Below, in pieces: positions 10,953-21,036 of a stretch of DNA of 64,000 nt. The DNA is taken from assembly GCF_033807715.1 (NCBI RefSeq), contig NC_084590.1, positions 1,770,501-1,834,500 of the forward strand, read 5' to 3'. The notes under the pieces were generated by a model. That model did no database searches. It was not told where the DNA came from and saw only the letters and a program-made list of their open reading frames with translations. The stretch's first letter is position 1; every line of letters starts with the position of its first letter. Source of the DNA: Cololabis saira (Eukaryota > Chordata > Actinopteri > Beloniformes > Belonidae). The translations under genes were made by a program, and so were the position numbers.

Positions 10953-11930
10953 TTTTTTTTATTGTGTTTTTTATATTTTCAACCACAAAAAGAGGGCTAT
11001 ACCTTAGGTACATAACACAAACCCCCCCCCCCCAAAAAAAGTCAAAGTCCATACATACCAAAACGTATTTCATAGTGCTATAATCATGCCAAATATACTA
11101 ACCGAAAATTCTACTCACTGCACTAATTGAGAATACCAGATATATTACTACCATATCTGTTATATCAATGACTCTGAAATAATAATTAAATAGTTAAATA
11201 ATATTTCTACCCTACTTCTTGATGAAGGGGACTTATCAAAAAAAAAAAAAAAGTAGGAGACACAATGTCAATACTTTCTTATTCTAAGTTGGGGCTGGTC
11301 CGTTAAAGAACCAAAATGATATCCAAATATATACCATCAAAACACAACGAAAACAAAACCAAAAAAAACTAACAAAACAAGCAGACATAAACGGTGGGAA
11401 AACCCCACGTAAAACAAACACGACAACAAAACAATACAAACCATTACACTCAGGTCTTATCATTGTCACTATGCCTTACATTGACCTACGGAATTCTTAA
11501 AATCAAATTCTGTATGAGATTGCCATATTTTAAAAAAATCTGAGGATTTGCCTTTACTCTTGTAGTAAATATCATCAAGTGTAAGGTAGCTTGAGAGTTC
11601 ATTCCACCAATGGGCTAATACTGGGGGTTTAGATTCTTTCCAATTTAAGGTTATACATTTCCTGGCTGCCAACATAGCAAGATCTATATATTTGCATTGA
11701 TATTTGTTCCACTTGTCTGACATACTAGTTCCCAAAAGACATAAACGAGGTGACAAAGAGACAAATACACGTACATGTAAACATTGAGATATCAACTTGG
11801 TAACAGAATTCCAAAAAAAGGAAAGTGCATCACATGACCAAAACATATGAAAAAAAGTTCCTTTTTGTTTCTTACAACGCCAGCAGAGAAATGACATCTC
11901 ACTGTTCATTTTATGCAATCTTAGACTCTC
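10953..11930 (-). mobile_element. 5'-truncated L1-type LINE insertion, antisense
   Basis: Flanked by the 10-bp direct repeat TCACTTTTCT (10943-10952 and 11931-11940), with a T-run at 10953-10961 that is the poly(A) tail read in reverse. These are the marks of target-primed reverse transcription. The coding part at 11469-11918 is the C-terminal end of an L1 ORF2, and the rest is AT-rich 3' untranslated sequence. It interrupts the right arm of foldback element 3, so it is younger than that palindrome. Confidence 0.8.
11469..11918 (-). pseudogene. C-terminal fragment of an L1-clade ORF2 protein
   Basis: An open 149-codon stretch begins at the truncation point. It holds the Cys/His motif characteristic of the L1 ORF2 C-terminus (CWRCKKQKGTFFHMFWSC: C-X2-C, then H and C), followed by hydrophobic and basic helices (MLAARKCITLNWKE, then WWNELSSYLTLDD). 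It ends in its natural stop at 11469. Endonuclease and reverse transcriptase are absent because the copy is 5'-truncated, so the ATG is incidental. Not autonomous. Confidence 0.7.
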
Positions 11931-12779
11931 TCACTTTTCTAAGCGAATGACGCGAACGCAGTTCAAACAGCAGGTGTATCCGCCCCTTTAATCTGATTGG
12001 TTTAGAGTAAATCGCGTCTTCTCTGCGTCCCCCACGTGGGATGCGCTCTTATGATTGGCTGAAACAAAGGAAGATATCTGATTGGTTGCAGATCCTTCCG
12101 TGTTAAAAAAAACTTATTTGTGGATCGATTCACGTCAGGGGAGTCTCAAAAGTCACACGCAAATCCAGCGCAGCTCACAGACAAAAAAACGTTTGTAAAT
12201 CAGGTTACATTTGTGTGTGCATCGAAAATACATTTGTATATCTTGTCCTACGCACGTGTGAATTGTTCTGTGCATTTGTAAATCAGGTTATATTTGTGTG
12301 CATCAAAAATACATTTGTGTATCTTGTCCTACGCACGTGTGAATTGTTCTGTGCATTTGTAAATCAGGTTATATTTGTGTGTGCATCAAAAATACATTTG
12401 TGTATCTTGTCCTACGCACGTGTGAATTGTTCTGTGCATGTGTGAAACGGTGTGTGCATTTGCAAATCGGTCTGTGCATTTGTAAAACTTGTCCTGTGCA
12501 TTTGTGAATTATGAGACTGTTCTAGGTCCATACAACTCTGTTGGTGACAGAGCCACTTGTATCAGGATGCCTTGGAGCAGGGAAACACGCTTACCATGCA
12601 GGACAGTGTCTTCTAGGAACAGGATGGGGAAACACTGCCTTAGAGAAGGATGAGAAGCTAGCTAGCATTAGTGAGGGGATCCTAAAATGCCCTCAGTCCC
12701 CATGGAGGCAAAAGTAGCAGATTTATTTTATTTTTCCCCAAAAAATTGTTTTCGTTCCTTGTCACAAACACAAAATTAA

Positions 12780-13584
12780 AGGGGACTTTAACATATATAA
12801 AGTGGTCTCCCCTCAGCCTTCCAACTCAGAGGAGGAACACAGCCGCCCGGATGAGCCGTCCAGTGTGATGTGGATCTACGAGCCGTTCAGATTCTGCTGA
12901 TTTTCGTTACATAACCAAAATGCAAACCACAACTAACCACCGTGTCCTAACTGCATGAGCGTCCGACTATCGTAGCACTGCGTGACATCGTACTCTCTGT
13001 CCATCTCGCTCCAGCAGCTGCCACTTTATTGAGGTTTTTGTAGTGAAATGAGGAGGAATCATAGAGATAACTTCTCATTTCAACTAACTGGATCAGCCGT
13101 TCCTCATCCGTGAGCGTTTCCTACAGCGCTTTCAACCGGCTTTCAACGCGAGTGGCAGGAAGAAAATAGAAGCAGGGCGTCCGACAAATGTTCAGCTCAA
13201 AAAGTCGCTGCGCAGCGCTGCGTCGCTTGCGGCCAGTTAGGACAGTCCAATAGAAGATAAGCAAATGGATGGATGGAATTGATTGTCGCTGACGCTTGCT
13301 CGCATCGCATGCAGTTAGGACACGGTAACTCTGCCGGCCGGAGCTTCCGCCATTTTTTCGTAGCGGTGTATCGCGTCATTCAGGCAGCCAATCAGCACAG
13401 AGCCTCATTATCATAGCCCCGCCCACTCAGAATCCTGCATAGATAATGAGGTTAGAGAATGGGAAGATAAAGACATGGCTCAGAGACTGAATTTCTAATT
13501 TATTTAGCAAAAACAATCAAGCTTGTTTTTAAGACATTCAAGGCCTGTTTCAAAAAAGGTATTAGATGCCATATTAGGTCCCCT
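12780..13584. mobile_element. TTAA-type (piggyBac/Kolobok-like) MITE, copy 1, with an internal insertion
   Basis: Bounded by TTAA (12776-12779 and 13585-13588), with inverted ends AGGGGAC and GTCCCC. Internal motifs (ACATATATAAAGTGGTCTCC, GTAGCGGTGTATCGCGTCAT) are shared with the copy at 27734-28237. Copy 2 lacks the block 12938-13325, showing that block to be a later insertion. Only short chance frames are present. Confidence 0.75.
12938..13325. mobile_element. MITE with TGTCCTAACTGCATG inverted ends, inserted in the TTAA MITE
   Basis: Inverted ends ACCGTGTCCTAACTGCATG and CATGCAGTTAGGACACGGT. The uninterrupted site is seen in the sister MITE at about 27978 (CAACTAACTCCGCC). The duplication is 3-4 bp (AAC or TAAC) within a short AACT repeat, so it cannot be fixed exactly. 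A related copy lies in foldback element 2. Confidence 0.65.
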
Positions 13585-13739
13585 TTAAATATGCAAACAG
13601 ACATCAGCACCAACATAAATAATATTCTACAATGAAAAAGTGGCAAATAAAAATGATGCAGTATTCAAACATTTGCACATTTTGATCTTCATGATCAATC
13701 ACAAATAAACTTTAAAGATGCAGCAAAGTGAGTTCTGGT

Positions 13740-14225
13740 TTCTTGTTTGCAGGGAAAGCAGAGATTTGGAGGCCCTTTCTTTATGTATATGAAATTTCCC
13801 TAAAAGGAGCATTAGATTAAATATGAAGGTACAAATGTTATCATTACATTCCAACGTGACTATAAAATCCTTAGGCCTGATTTGGATAGTGCGTTTAGAT
13901 TCATATATTTAGATACATTTCTCCATTCCCTCCAAAACCCAGATGAGAGAGGACAGTAGCAAAATACGTGTATTATAGTCTCTGTTTAAACTTGACAAAA
14001 GGTCAAATTTTCATCCAGATCCTTAATATTGAATTCTTTTTATTAGAGGGATAAATATTGTGCAAAATTAAGCTCCCTTATTTTATTTGAAATGCAATAT
14101 TGAAATTGAACGATCCATGCTTTCCTCCAATTTGTAACAGCAAATTGTATGCCATTTTTCCAAAAAGATTTGAAAATTTCTTGCCCATCAAGTCAATTCC
14201 CCAACTTATCTTTTTTTTATATGCA
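13740..14225 (-). pseudogene. Broken L1-type ORF2 C-terminal fragment
   Basis: On the minus strand, and across several frames, the sequence reads LLQIGGKHG / ILHNIYPSNKKN / ETIIHVFCYCPLSSGFWREW / GKFHIHKERA. These are the hallmarks of the C-terminal region of fish L1 ORF2: an ILHxIYPSN block, a Cys/His block before a Trp, and a KFxIHK block. Frameshifts and two adjacent stops make it a relic. It is truncated at its 5' side by the TA repeat at 14240. Confidence 0.55.
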
Positions 14226-14239
14226 TTTTTAATATATAA

Positions 14240-14254
14240 TATATATAAATATAA

Positions 14255-14333
<79 letters not shown>
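14240..14333. repeat. TA microsatellite
   Basis: About 90 bp of TA repeats with a short AAATATAAATA start. The apparent Tyr-Ile proteins across it are artefacts. Confidence 0.95.
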
Positions 14334-14334
<1 letters not shown>

Positions 14335-14335
<1 letters not shown>

Positions 14336-14462
14336 GCGAAAAACACAAGGAAACACAAGGAAACGCACAACGAGCACACAAGCCTTGGAGATCTGTAAGA
14401 GAAAAAACAAACCGACACAAGAACAGACAGAGACACAAACAGCAACCATTTCAGGTCCCTGA
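14335..14462 (-). repeat. Dispersed 125-bp segment shared with 57066-57190
   Basis: Read on the minus strand, this block (GGACCTGAAATGGTTGCTGT, TCTCTTACAGATCTCCAAGG, TTTCCTTGTGTTT) is clearly similar to plus-strand 57066-57190. A pyrimidine tract followed by AG is conserved in both. Family unknown; possibly the body of a LINE untranslated region. Confidence 0.6.
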
Positions 14463-14539
14463 GACTGAATCAAAGCTGCCTAGCCAAAACTGTGGAGTCA
14501 GTTTGTAGGTGAGTGAGCAGGTGTGTATGTCTGTGTGTT

Positions 14540-14738
14540 ATTGTGACCATTTTCAAGAAGGGGGATAAAGCGGATTGTGGAAACTATAGGGGCATCTCAC
14601 TCCTTTCAACCACTGGCAAAGTACTTGCTCGTGTTCTCGCCAACCACTTACTACCGCTGTCTGAGGAAGTTCTCCCAGAATCACAGAGTGGTTTTCGTCC
14701 ATCTAGAGGCACAGCAGACATGATTTTTACAGCGCAGG
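14540..14738 (+). pseudogene. LINE reverse-transcriptase fragment
   Basis: About 66 codons reading IFKKGDKADCGNYRGISLLS, then GKVLARVLAN and ESQSGFRPSRGTADM. This is the early palm/fingers part of a non-LTR reverse transcriptase (motifs 1 and 2a). It starts and stops abruptly: upstream is unrelated, and downstream of GCGCAG the sequence changes. The clade cannot be assigned from so short a piece. Confidence 0.75.
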
Positions 14739-14744
14739 TTGACC

Positions 14745-15200
14745 CGACGATCACGTCTGTACTCCGGCTGCTGCTGCTGCTCCGGACCGGCGGCTCTTCT
14801 CATCTCCGAAAACATCTGGTCAAATTTCTTAACAGGCGTTATTTGGACAAACTGAGCCCAGGTTGGGGATCTTAACGGTAACTTTTACGCCTGAAAAAAT
14901 ATTAAAACTTAATAAAGTGGCATATTAACAGCTACAGCTGAAATTAAAACAGCTTTTAGCTCTGGGCTTCCTGATATGGTGTGACGTATGTGCAAACGTA
15001 ACTACGCAGTCGCTTACGTACCCGAACGTAAACCACGCAGTGACGTAGCAGCTAAATTTAGGGGTGGTGCTGAAAAGTAGGAGTAGTGGGAGTATTGGAA
15101 CTGGGCCCTGGGAAGATTACAAGTGCCCTAAAATCTGTGGCTTCTTTTTTAGGGGTAGTGGTAGAAAGTAGGGGGTATATTGGGATTGGCCCCAAGATGT
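14745..15200. other. Unclassified, probably DNA-transposon-derived sequence
   Basis: Non-coding sequence with CpG-rich motifs (ACGTAACTACGCAGTCGC, GTAAACCACGCAGTGACG) and a TAGGGGTAGTGG block repeated as AGGGGTGGTGCTG and GGGGTAGTGGTAG. It looks like degraded repeat sequence. No ends could be fixed. Confidence 0.3.
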
Positions 15201-15892
15201 GATTTAGTTTTTCTAATCTTTATTTTGCTCACTGTAGCTAGATTTAAAAAGTAGCAAACAGTAAATAGTAAATAGTAAATAAACAAATGTGGCACTTATT
15301 ACCATATATACAATTAAAAGGTGAAAGGTGCATCAGTTTGAGGTAGACATGGTAATGACAGCTCTTAATAACATATATACAATTTTTAAAAAGTGAAAGG
15401 TGCAGCAGAATGAGGTAGATATGCTTATTGGAAGCTGCATTGTTACAGCATATGATTGTTATTATAATTACTGTTATTATTGTCATTGTTATTATTGCAC
15501 GGTGATTGATTTCTCTGAGACTCTATGAGTTATGAGAGTTGATCAGAGCACCAGCTTGGGGGAAGAAACAGTGATCTGTGATTTATCTGTAACCATCAAG
15601 ACTGTGTCACCAGGAGCAAGTTTAACCAGAATGGTTTGCTCTGCGTGACGCGGCATTGACGTCACTGAGTGTGCAGAAGGCCAATGTTCCACATGTGCAC
15701 CAGGAAGAGCTATTTTTAGAACGCTAGAATATATTACATGAATCAGCATCATCTTTAGCCAGTCCCGGGGAGAACAAGCTGCATGGAATCACTTCATTAC
15801 ACTCCATTAATGTGTCAGAGATGAAAACCTGAGTTAAATATTGAAGAATGGAAAAACCTTTTCCACACATCACCCCACTCTGTCGGAGGAGA
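15201..15892. other. No feature recognised
   Basis: AT-rich sequence with short local repeats: GTAAATAGTAAATAGTAAAT near 15260, and a duplicated block near 15315-15345 and 15388-15425 sharing AAAGGTGCA and TGAGGTAGA. No coding support. Confidence 0.4.
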
Positions 15893-15920
15893 GGGGGGGG
15901 GGGGGGGGCAGCTCTGCGAT

Positions 15921-15951
<31 letters not shown>

Positions 15952-15952
15952 C
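15893..15952 (+). repeat. Poly-G tract
   Basis: Two G runs, the longer about 29 bases, separated by CAGCTCTGCGATG. The flanking CAGCTCT is repeated again after a third short G run near 15990. Proline- or glycine-rich frames across it are artefacts. Confidence 0.9.
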
Positions 15953-16384
15953 TCTACAGGTTGATGTGTGGGATGCTGAGATGCTGCAGGGAGGGGGGGC
16001 AGCTCTCTCATTTTCTCTTTTTCTCTTCCTTCTTCCTCCTCCATTGATCAACGCCAGAGTTCTGTCGATCCTTGCTACCCGTCGAGATCTGCTACTTTGT
16101 TCTGCGCACGCGCACAGTTCATTTTCAAAGTTTGATTGCCACGCCCATAATTTTTTGCATCCCTTCAGTCCACGCATTAAGTGTCGGGAGCATTATTTGA
16201 TATGATGTTACTGGACTATCAAATTATGCTACCCTTGAAATATTGATTTAAATGGATAAATTGGGATGTTGAGTATTTGATCCTTCAAAATACACGACCC
16301 ATGACATGAATTGCATTACACTTTGTGAACATTATACGATACAGAGAAAAAAAACAATTATATCGCTTTATTTGATATTCATTC

Positions 16385-16475
16385 AGTCATCCGCCTTTAT
16401 TTAACCAGGCAGGTCATTAAGAACACATTCTTATTTACAATAACGATGACGGCCTGGCAAGCGACAAGGACCACT
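16385..16475 (-). repeat. LINE 3'-tail-like fish repeat, antisense
   Basis: Contains TTTATTTAACCAGGCAGGTC and AGAACACATTCTTATTTACA, a stretch recognised as a common fish interspersed repeat, normally read on the other strand. Family is recalled, not computed. Confidence 0.45.
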
Positions 16476-16586
16476 CGGGGGGGAAAAGACGTGGGCTAAG
16501 GAGTAAAACAGTACAATTTGTAGCTCTACAAAGGTAGAAAACCATTAGGTAGCATTTTTTGATAGGATAGCAAAAATCCATAGATA

Positions 16587-16942
16587 CAGGACTGTCTCAG
16601 AAAATTAGAATATTGTGATAAAGTCCTTTATTTTCTGTAATGCAAAAATGTCATAAATTCTGGATTCATTACAAATCAACTGAAATATTGCAAGCCTTTT
16701 ATTATTTTAATATTGCTGATCATGGTTTACAGTTTAAGAAAACTCAAATATCCTATCTCAAAAAAATTAGAATATTCTGGGAATCTTAATCTTAAAATGT
16801 AAACCATAATCAGCAATATTAAAATAATAAAAGGCTTGCAATATTTCAGTTGATTTGTAATGAATCCAGAATGTATGACATTTTTGTTTTTGCAATTGCA
16901 TTACAGAAAATCACAATATTCTATTTTTCCTGTACAGTCCTG
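16587..16942. mobile_element. Mariner/Tc1-like MITE
   Basis: Inverted ends CAGGACTGTCTCAGAAAATT and, reversed, CAGGACTGTACAGGAAAAAT. TA precedes the left end; CA follows the right end, probably a mutated TA. The two halves are inverted copies (ATTGCAAGCCTTTTATTATT and its complement). It encodes nothing. Its right end abuts the CpG-rich leader of the SGSM-like exon. Confidence 0.8.
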
Positions 16943-17232
16943 CAGACTAGGTTTCTGCGGCGGTAGCATTTTTCGACGGCGCAGCAGAACTCGACAGACA
17001 CCGGGAGGAAGGAAGGAAGGAAAGGAAGGCGGATCTCAGACACGACGCCATCCAGCCGCTCAGCTGCGTCACCGTCACCGTCCAGCTGGGCAGGAATAAG
17101 GGAAGCGACCGGGATAAAGGAGCGGAGAGGTTCTGGTTCTGGGTTCTGGATGCTTCTGGACCCGGACCTGTTGTCTAGACCCGCGGACTGACGCACTGAC
17201 GGACGCACTGACGGACGGAGGGACAGACGGAC
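16943..17232 (+). promoter_or_regulatory. CpG-rich promoter/5' leader of the SGSM-like gene
   Basis: A 290-bp GC- and CpG-rich stretch directly upstream of a good initiator ATG. It has purine-rich GGAAGGAAGG and GACGGACGGAGGGACAGACG tracts and no TATA box. This is the composition of a CpG-island promoter with a 5' untranslated region, and it contrasts with the AT-rich surroundings. The transcription start cannot be placed from sequence. The MITE at 16587-16942 forms its upstream border. Confidence 0.5.
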
Positions 17233-17280
17233 ATGGAGGAGGATCACAAGGAGAGGTTACTGTGGACGGTGAAGCGGGAG
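17233..17280 (+). CDS. First coding exon of an SGSM1/SGSM2-like gene
   Basis: ATG in a strong context (GACATGG) opens 16 codons, MEEDHKERLLWTVKRE, ending exactly at a consensus donor (GAG|GTAAGATGCGG) in phase 0. The peptide resembles the extreme N-terminus of small G protein signalling modulators, where a short variable start leads into LL-x-x-VK-K/R-E and then the RUN domain. Those proteins are RUN- and TBC-domain Rab regulators acting in membrane traffic. What is seen is the ATG, CpG-rich leader, codons and donor; the family name is inferred from a short peptide. The next exon, expected to begin VKQIMEEAV, was not found up to 64000, so intron 1 would exceed 46 kb. A chance ATG in a CpG island, or another gene, cannot be excluded. 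Confidence 0.55.
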
Positions 17281-17990
17281 GTAAGATGCGGCTCCGCGGC
17301 CTCACGCTCTCACACCCGCAACAGATGGAAGGATGACATTATTCACCTGGAAACTGTTGCATTTCTACTTCTGCCGACAGGTGTATTTCACGGCTTGTCT
17401 GCTTTTTTTTAAGGACCATATTGCCTTAAATAAAACAAAAGAACAAAAAAGGAGGTAGTTGAACTGTAACATAATGTAGTTTATATATCTAGGGTTGATT
17501 CTACCCGTTTGGGGTTTTTTTATACAAGATTCTGTAAAACTGCAGTGTGATTGTGGGATGGAGGGTTCAAACCCTTTAATTTATTTACATTTACTTTATG
17601 ATCCAGGTCATACATCCGTCTGTTCCAAACGCTGTTTCCATCTCTAATCCATACGCTTCTATGCATCATTTGCAGTCGCTTGGTTGCCAAGCAACACATC
17701 CACCAGGGGGCAGATAAATCAGCTGCTTATAAATAAAGTTGGAGGGGGAAAAAAGTCAGCTGCTGATATCAACAAACGTGGCTACTGTATAGAAGATTAT
17801 TTTATTTTTTATTATTTAGCTAATTCTGAGTAAGGGGGACAAAAAGCGGTGCAAATCTTCAGACCAGAAAAGTTGACTTATAATATTTTATGGTCAGCAT
17901 TTTTGTAAATTGCTTTCTCTTCAAGTAATGGCTTATGTCACTCCACAATTACAGTTTAAAAGTGCAATGACTTTCTCTCTCTAAATGCAT
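17281..17990 (+). other. Start of inferred intron, no other feature recognised
   Basis: Begins at the donor site and soon becomes AT-rich. No repeat family was recognised with confidence before about 17990. Confidence 0.4.
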
Positions 17991-18290
17991 CACTGGTATT
18001 TTTGTCATTCATTTTTCAGGTTTGGTATACTTCTTTTGTACATTGCTCTTTTTTATATTGCTCTATTTAATTACTTAGCGAATTAATTGGTTATTCTTTT
18101 TAGTATATACCCGGTACTTTTTTATACCTTTTCGTACTTTTGTGTATATTTTATAAAAATTGTCGAGCGTGTGTATGTTTGCTGCTGCACAAGTGAATTT
18201 CCCCTCTGGGGGATTAATGAAGTTTAATCTATTCTATTCTATTCTATTCTATTCTATTCTATTCTATTCTATTCTATTCTATTCTAACTG
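17990..18290 (+). repeat. Fish LINE-like 3' end with ATTCT tail
   Basis: The stretch ending AAGTGAATTTCCCCTCTGGG then GGATTAATGAAGTTTAATC is a common 3' end of fish non-LTR elements. It runs straight into about eleven copies of ATTCT (18228-18287), as expected for a LINE tail whose terminal repeat expanded. Confidence 0.55.
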
Positions 18291-18403
18291 GATAATCCTG
18301 TCTTGAATTCTACTCCCCGCTCTCTCAAGTTTTCAAGTTTGCTTGTAGTGAGATTTTTTAAATATTATTTATATATAATATAAAATTATATATAAATTAT
18401 TAT

Positions 18404-18410
18404 TATTATA

Positions 18411-18483
<73 letters not shown>
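18404..18483. repeat. AT microsatellite
   Basis: About 65 bp of AT repeats preceded by degenerate TATTAT and TATAAATT repeats from 18360. Confidence 0.95.
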
Positions 18484-18494
<11 letters not shown>

Positions 18495-18967
18495 TACATC
18501 ACCTCCCATACAGTTGGCATGGATGTGAATGAAGTTATGAAGCCAAAACTATTTAATGTACCAGGCTGTAAATATGCTTATTTTAATGTGGAAGTTGCCG
18601 GTTGAAAAAAAGATGGCAAACTGTCCATCTCTTTATATGTTTCAAACGCAGGATAAGTTCAAATTCAGCATGAACTGGCTAAACACCATATCGGCGACAT
18701 AGAGGGAAAATACATTTTTTTGGGGGGGGGGGGTATTTACTTCGTAATTTCTCCCAAAGTTACGAGAGAAAACTTAGAAATGGTGTCTTTATACTCTTGC
18801 AATTATGAAAGAATAAATGAAATACCGCTAGTGTACTGAAGACAGGCCATTTCATTTCTCATCATAATCTGTATTGAGGCTGATCTTGGAGTTTGGGATC
18901 AGCTAGTGGCTAAGGGGGCCCTGAATATATGGACAATATTAAATCATTGTTTTACATATTTGATATA

Positions 18968-19100
18968 TATGGCAGCACGGTGTCTTAGTGGTTAGCACAA
19001 GGCGTGTTTCCACTACTTCCTGGTAGATATTTCTGGTATTTCCGGGCTAAATACCGGGACCTTCAGGAACCTTTACGGGGCCAAAAACAGCCCTGAAGAA
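18968..19100 (+). repeat. SINE head cut by a hAT-like end
   Basis: ATGGCAGCACGGTGTCTTAG then TGGTTAGCAC is the tRNA-like head (box A region) of the SINE family seen complete at 24643-24900. It stops at about 19000, where GGCGTGTTTCCACTACTTCC starts, an end like those of hAT MITEs. The partner end of that MITE was not found. Confidence 0.45.
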
Positions 19101-19769
19101 GGAGAGGGACGTTTTCTTGCCTACAGGTTCTACCTGGTGGGTGGTCTCTGCTAATTAGGTATTTTAAAAGCAGGAAATTAAGTTCAGCCCTCTCACATGA
19201 ACTTAAATCATGTGACCAAAAATCATTTAAGCATTTGGAGCAGAGACATTTTGTTACGACTTCATTCGCTGCAGTTAGAGAGTTCATGAAAAAAACCATG
19301 GATAGACCGACGAGTCGGTTTAGGTCTTGCTGTCATTTTACACAAATACAGAGGTCCGGCGGGGGTTTTCTTAATCTCAATCGCTATGACCACGGGCAGG
19401 GCTTCAGGGGGGGCGGTACTCCCCCTGGCCGCAGGCCACAGGCCCCGCCGCCCCAGGAGATTTTTATTTATTTATTTTTTGTGGCACCACTTGATTCATA
19501 TTAGGTATAAAGCATTGTGCATGTTATGCTGAGATTTTCACACTCACAGTTACTGTAACATTAAAACAAAAATTGCAAGTGAATCTCTATGTATTTGTAT
19601 TCTATCAACGTCATACGTCCTCATCGATCACTTTGTCAACAGAGCGCAGTAATCCTACAGCCTAAGAAGTTGAGTTAGAAACACAAAAGTGGAGGGATAA
19701 AACGCAAAGAAAAAGAAAAAGGGAGCAAGAAAAAGCCAAATTGTCCAAGCTAGGCGCATATTTTGTTTG

Positions 19770-20302
19770 CCTTAATCCTCCCGTTGCTGCTTCCACCTGC
19801 CTGCTGTGTGCTGCTGACGTCCCCGACCCCCCAGTCTGTCCTCCAGCAGGAGGGTCCCCCCTTATGATCCAGGTCCTGGTCCAGGTTTCTACCCCCCTTA
19901 TGATCCAGGTCCTGGTCCAGGTTTCTACCCCCCTTATGATCCAGGTCCTGGTCCAGGTTTCTACCCCCCTTATGATCCAGGTCCTGGTCCAGGTTTCTAC
20001 CCCCTTATGATCCAGGTCCTGGTCCAGGTTTCTACCCCCCTTAAGATCCAGGTCCTGGTCCAGGTTTCTACCCCCTTATGATCCAGGTCCTGGTCCAGGT
20101 TTCTTCCTCCTAAAGGGGAGTTTTTCTTGCCACTGTTTGGCTTAAGGTTTTTCTCCCACTATGGGAGTTTTTACCTGCCATTGTTTATGTAATAATTGCT
20201 CGGGGGTTTATGTTCATGTTCTGGATCTCTGGAAAGCGTCTAGAGACAACATCTGTTGTATTAGAAGCTATATAAATAAAATTGAATTGAATTGAATTGA
20301 AT
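19770..20302 (+). mobile_element. L2-clade LINE 3' untranslated fragment with an expanded 35-bp minisatellite
   Basis: It has the same 3' region as the full-length LINE at 35460-40728: GCTGCTTCCACCTGCCTGC, CCTCCTAAAGGGGAGTTTTT, TTGGCTTAAGGTTTTTCTCC, GCGTCTAGAGACAACATCTG, then TATATAAATAAAATTGAATTG repeats. At 19857-20103 a 34/35-bp unit (TTATGATCCAGGTCCTGGTC, then CAGGTTTCTACCCCC) is repeated about seven times; other copies have one. 5'-truncated, no coding sequence. Confidence 0.85.
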
Positions 20303-20654
20303 TCCTCCTGTGGGAGATGAACCTGACGTTGTTAGCAGCATTTCATCCCCAGGCCCCCGGGCAAGTTCACGGAGCGCAAGGCTCGTCGAGTACCTTCAAG
20401 TAGTGGTGAGGAGGCCACAATACTTCAAATTGAATTTTTACTTGTGTGTGAATTTACGGGCCGCCGTGCCAATTTTCCTACACTACTGTGATTAGTTGAA
20501 GTGGATGTCAGGTGGTGATTTCAGAGTGATCTGGAGGCTCCGTGCTGTTGAACTCCTACAAATGCCTTGAATTTGTGTCTGAAATGTATTTTGTTTTATT
20601 GGTTTGTTGGACTATGTTGTTGTGTAAAGTTAATCCAACCTGAAATCCTACAGT

Positions 20655-21036
20655 TCCACCTGCCTGCGACCCCCTCTGGTCATCCCGCTGCTGCTTCCAC
20701 CTGCCTGCGCCCCCCCCCCCCCCCCTCTGGTCATCCCGCTGTTCCACCTCCCTGCTGTGTGCTGCTGACGTCCCCGACCCCCCCAGTCTGGCCCTCAGCA
20801 GGAGGGCCCCCCCTTATGATCCAGGTCCTGGTCAAGGTTTCTTCCCTCCTAAAGGGGAGTTTTTCTTGCCACTGTTTGGCTTAAGGCTTTTCTCCCACTA
20901 TGGGAGTTTTTACCTTAGTCTTTATGTAATAATTGCTCGGGGGTTTATGTTCATGTTCTGGATCTCTGGAAAGCGTCTAGAGACAACATCTGTTGTATTA
21001 GACGCTATATAAATAAAATTGAATTGAATTGAATTG
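20655..21036 (+). mobile_element. L2-clade LINE 3' fragment
   Basis: A second 3' untranslated fragment of the same LINE family, starting near CACCTGCCTGCGACCCCC and ending in GAATTGAATTGAATTG. It holds one copy of the unit that is expanded in the neighbour at 19857. It lies 350 bp downstream in the same orientation but has its own tail, so it is an independent insertion. Confidence 0.85.

Larger units (their letters stand above)
9693..12531. mobile_element. Large palindromic (foldback) element 3 with 8-bp target duplication
   Basis: Flanked by ACAACTCT at 9685-9692 and 12532-12539. Ends are ATGGAGCTAGAACAGTCTC and its near-perfect inverse. The arms run inward for more than 600 bp: tandem-like ACAAATGCACAG and CACACGTGCGTA motifs, then TTTGGAGTTGGTGGAGTAAAG near 10220 and its partner near 10930. 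The right arm is broken by an L1 insertion (10953-11930). The loop lies at about 10355-10795. An 8-bp duplication fits hAT-like or related superfamilies, but no transposase is present. Confidence 0.75.
6832..12637. mobile_element. hAT-like MITE split into three pieces by two foldback insertions
   Basis: The pieces 6832-6873, 9602-9692 and 12532-12637 join into a short element with ends TGTTTCCCAACTCTGG and, reversed, CAGTGTTTCCCCATCC. Inside are the motifs CCAGCATGTTTTGGAT and AGCAGGGAAACACGC typical of a widespread vertebrate hAT MITE. It is interrupted by foldback element 2 (6-bp duplication GTCCAG) and by the palindrome 9693-12531 (8-bp duplication ACAACTCT). The family call is from memory of the consensus. 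Confidence 0.65.

Noticed and set aside
15724..16177. Proline-rich frames
   Set aside because: They result from the poly-G tract.
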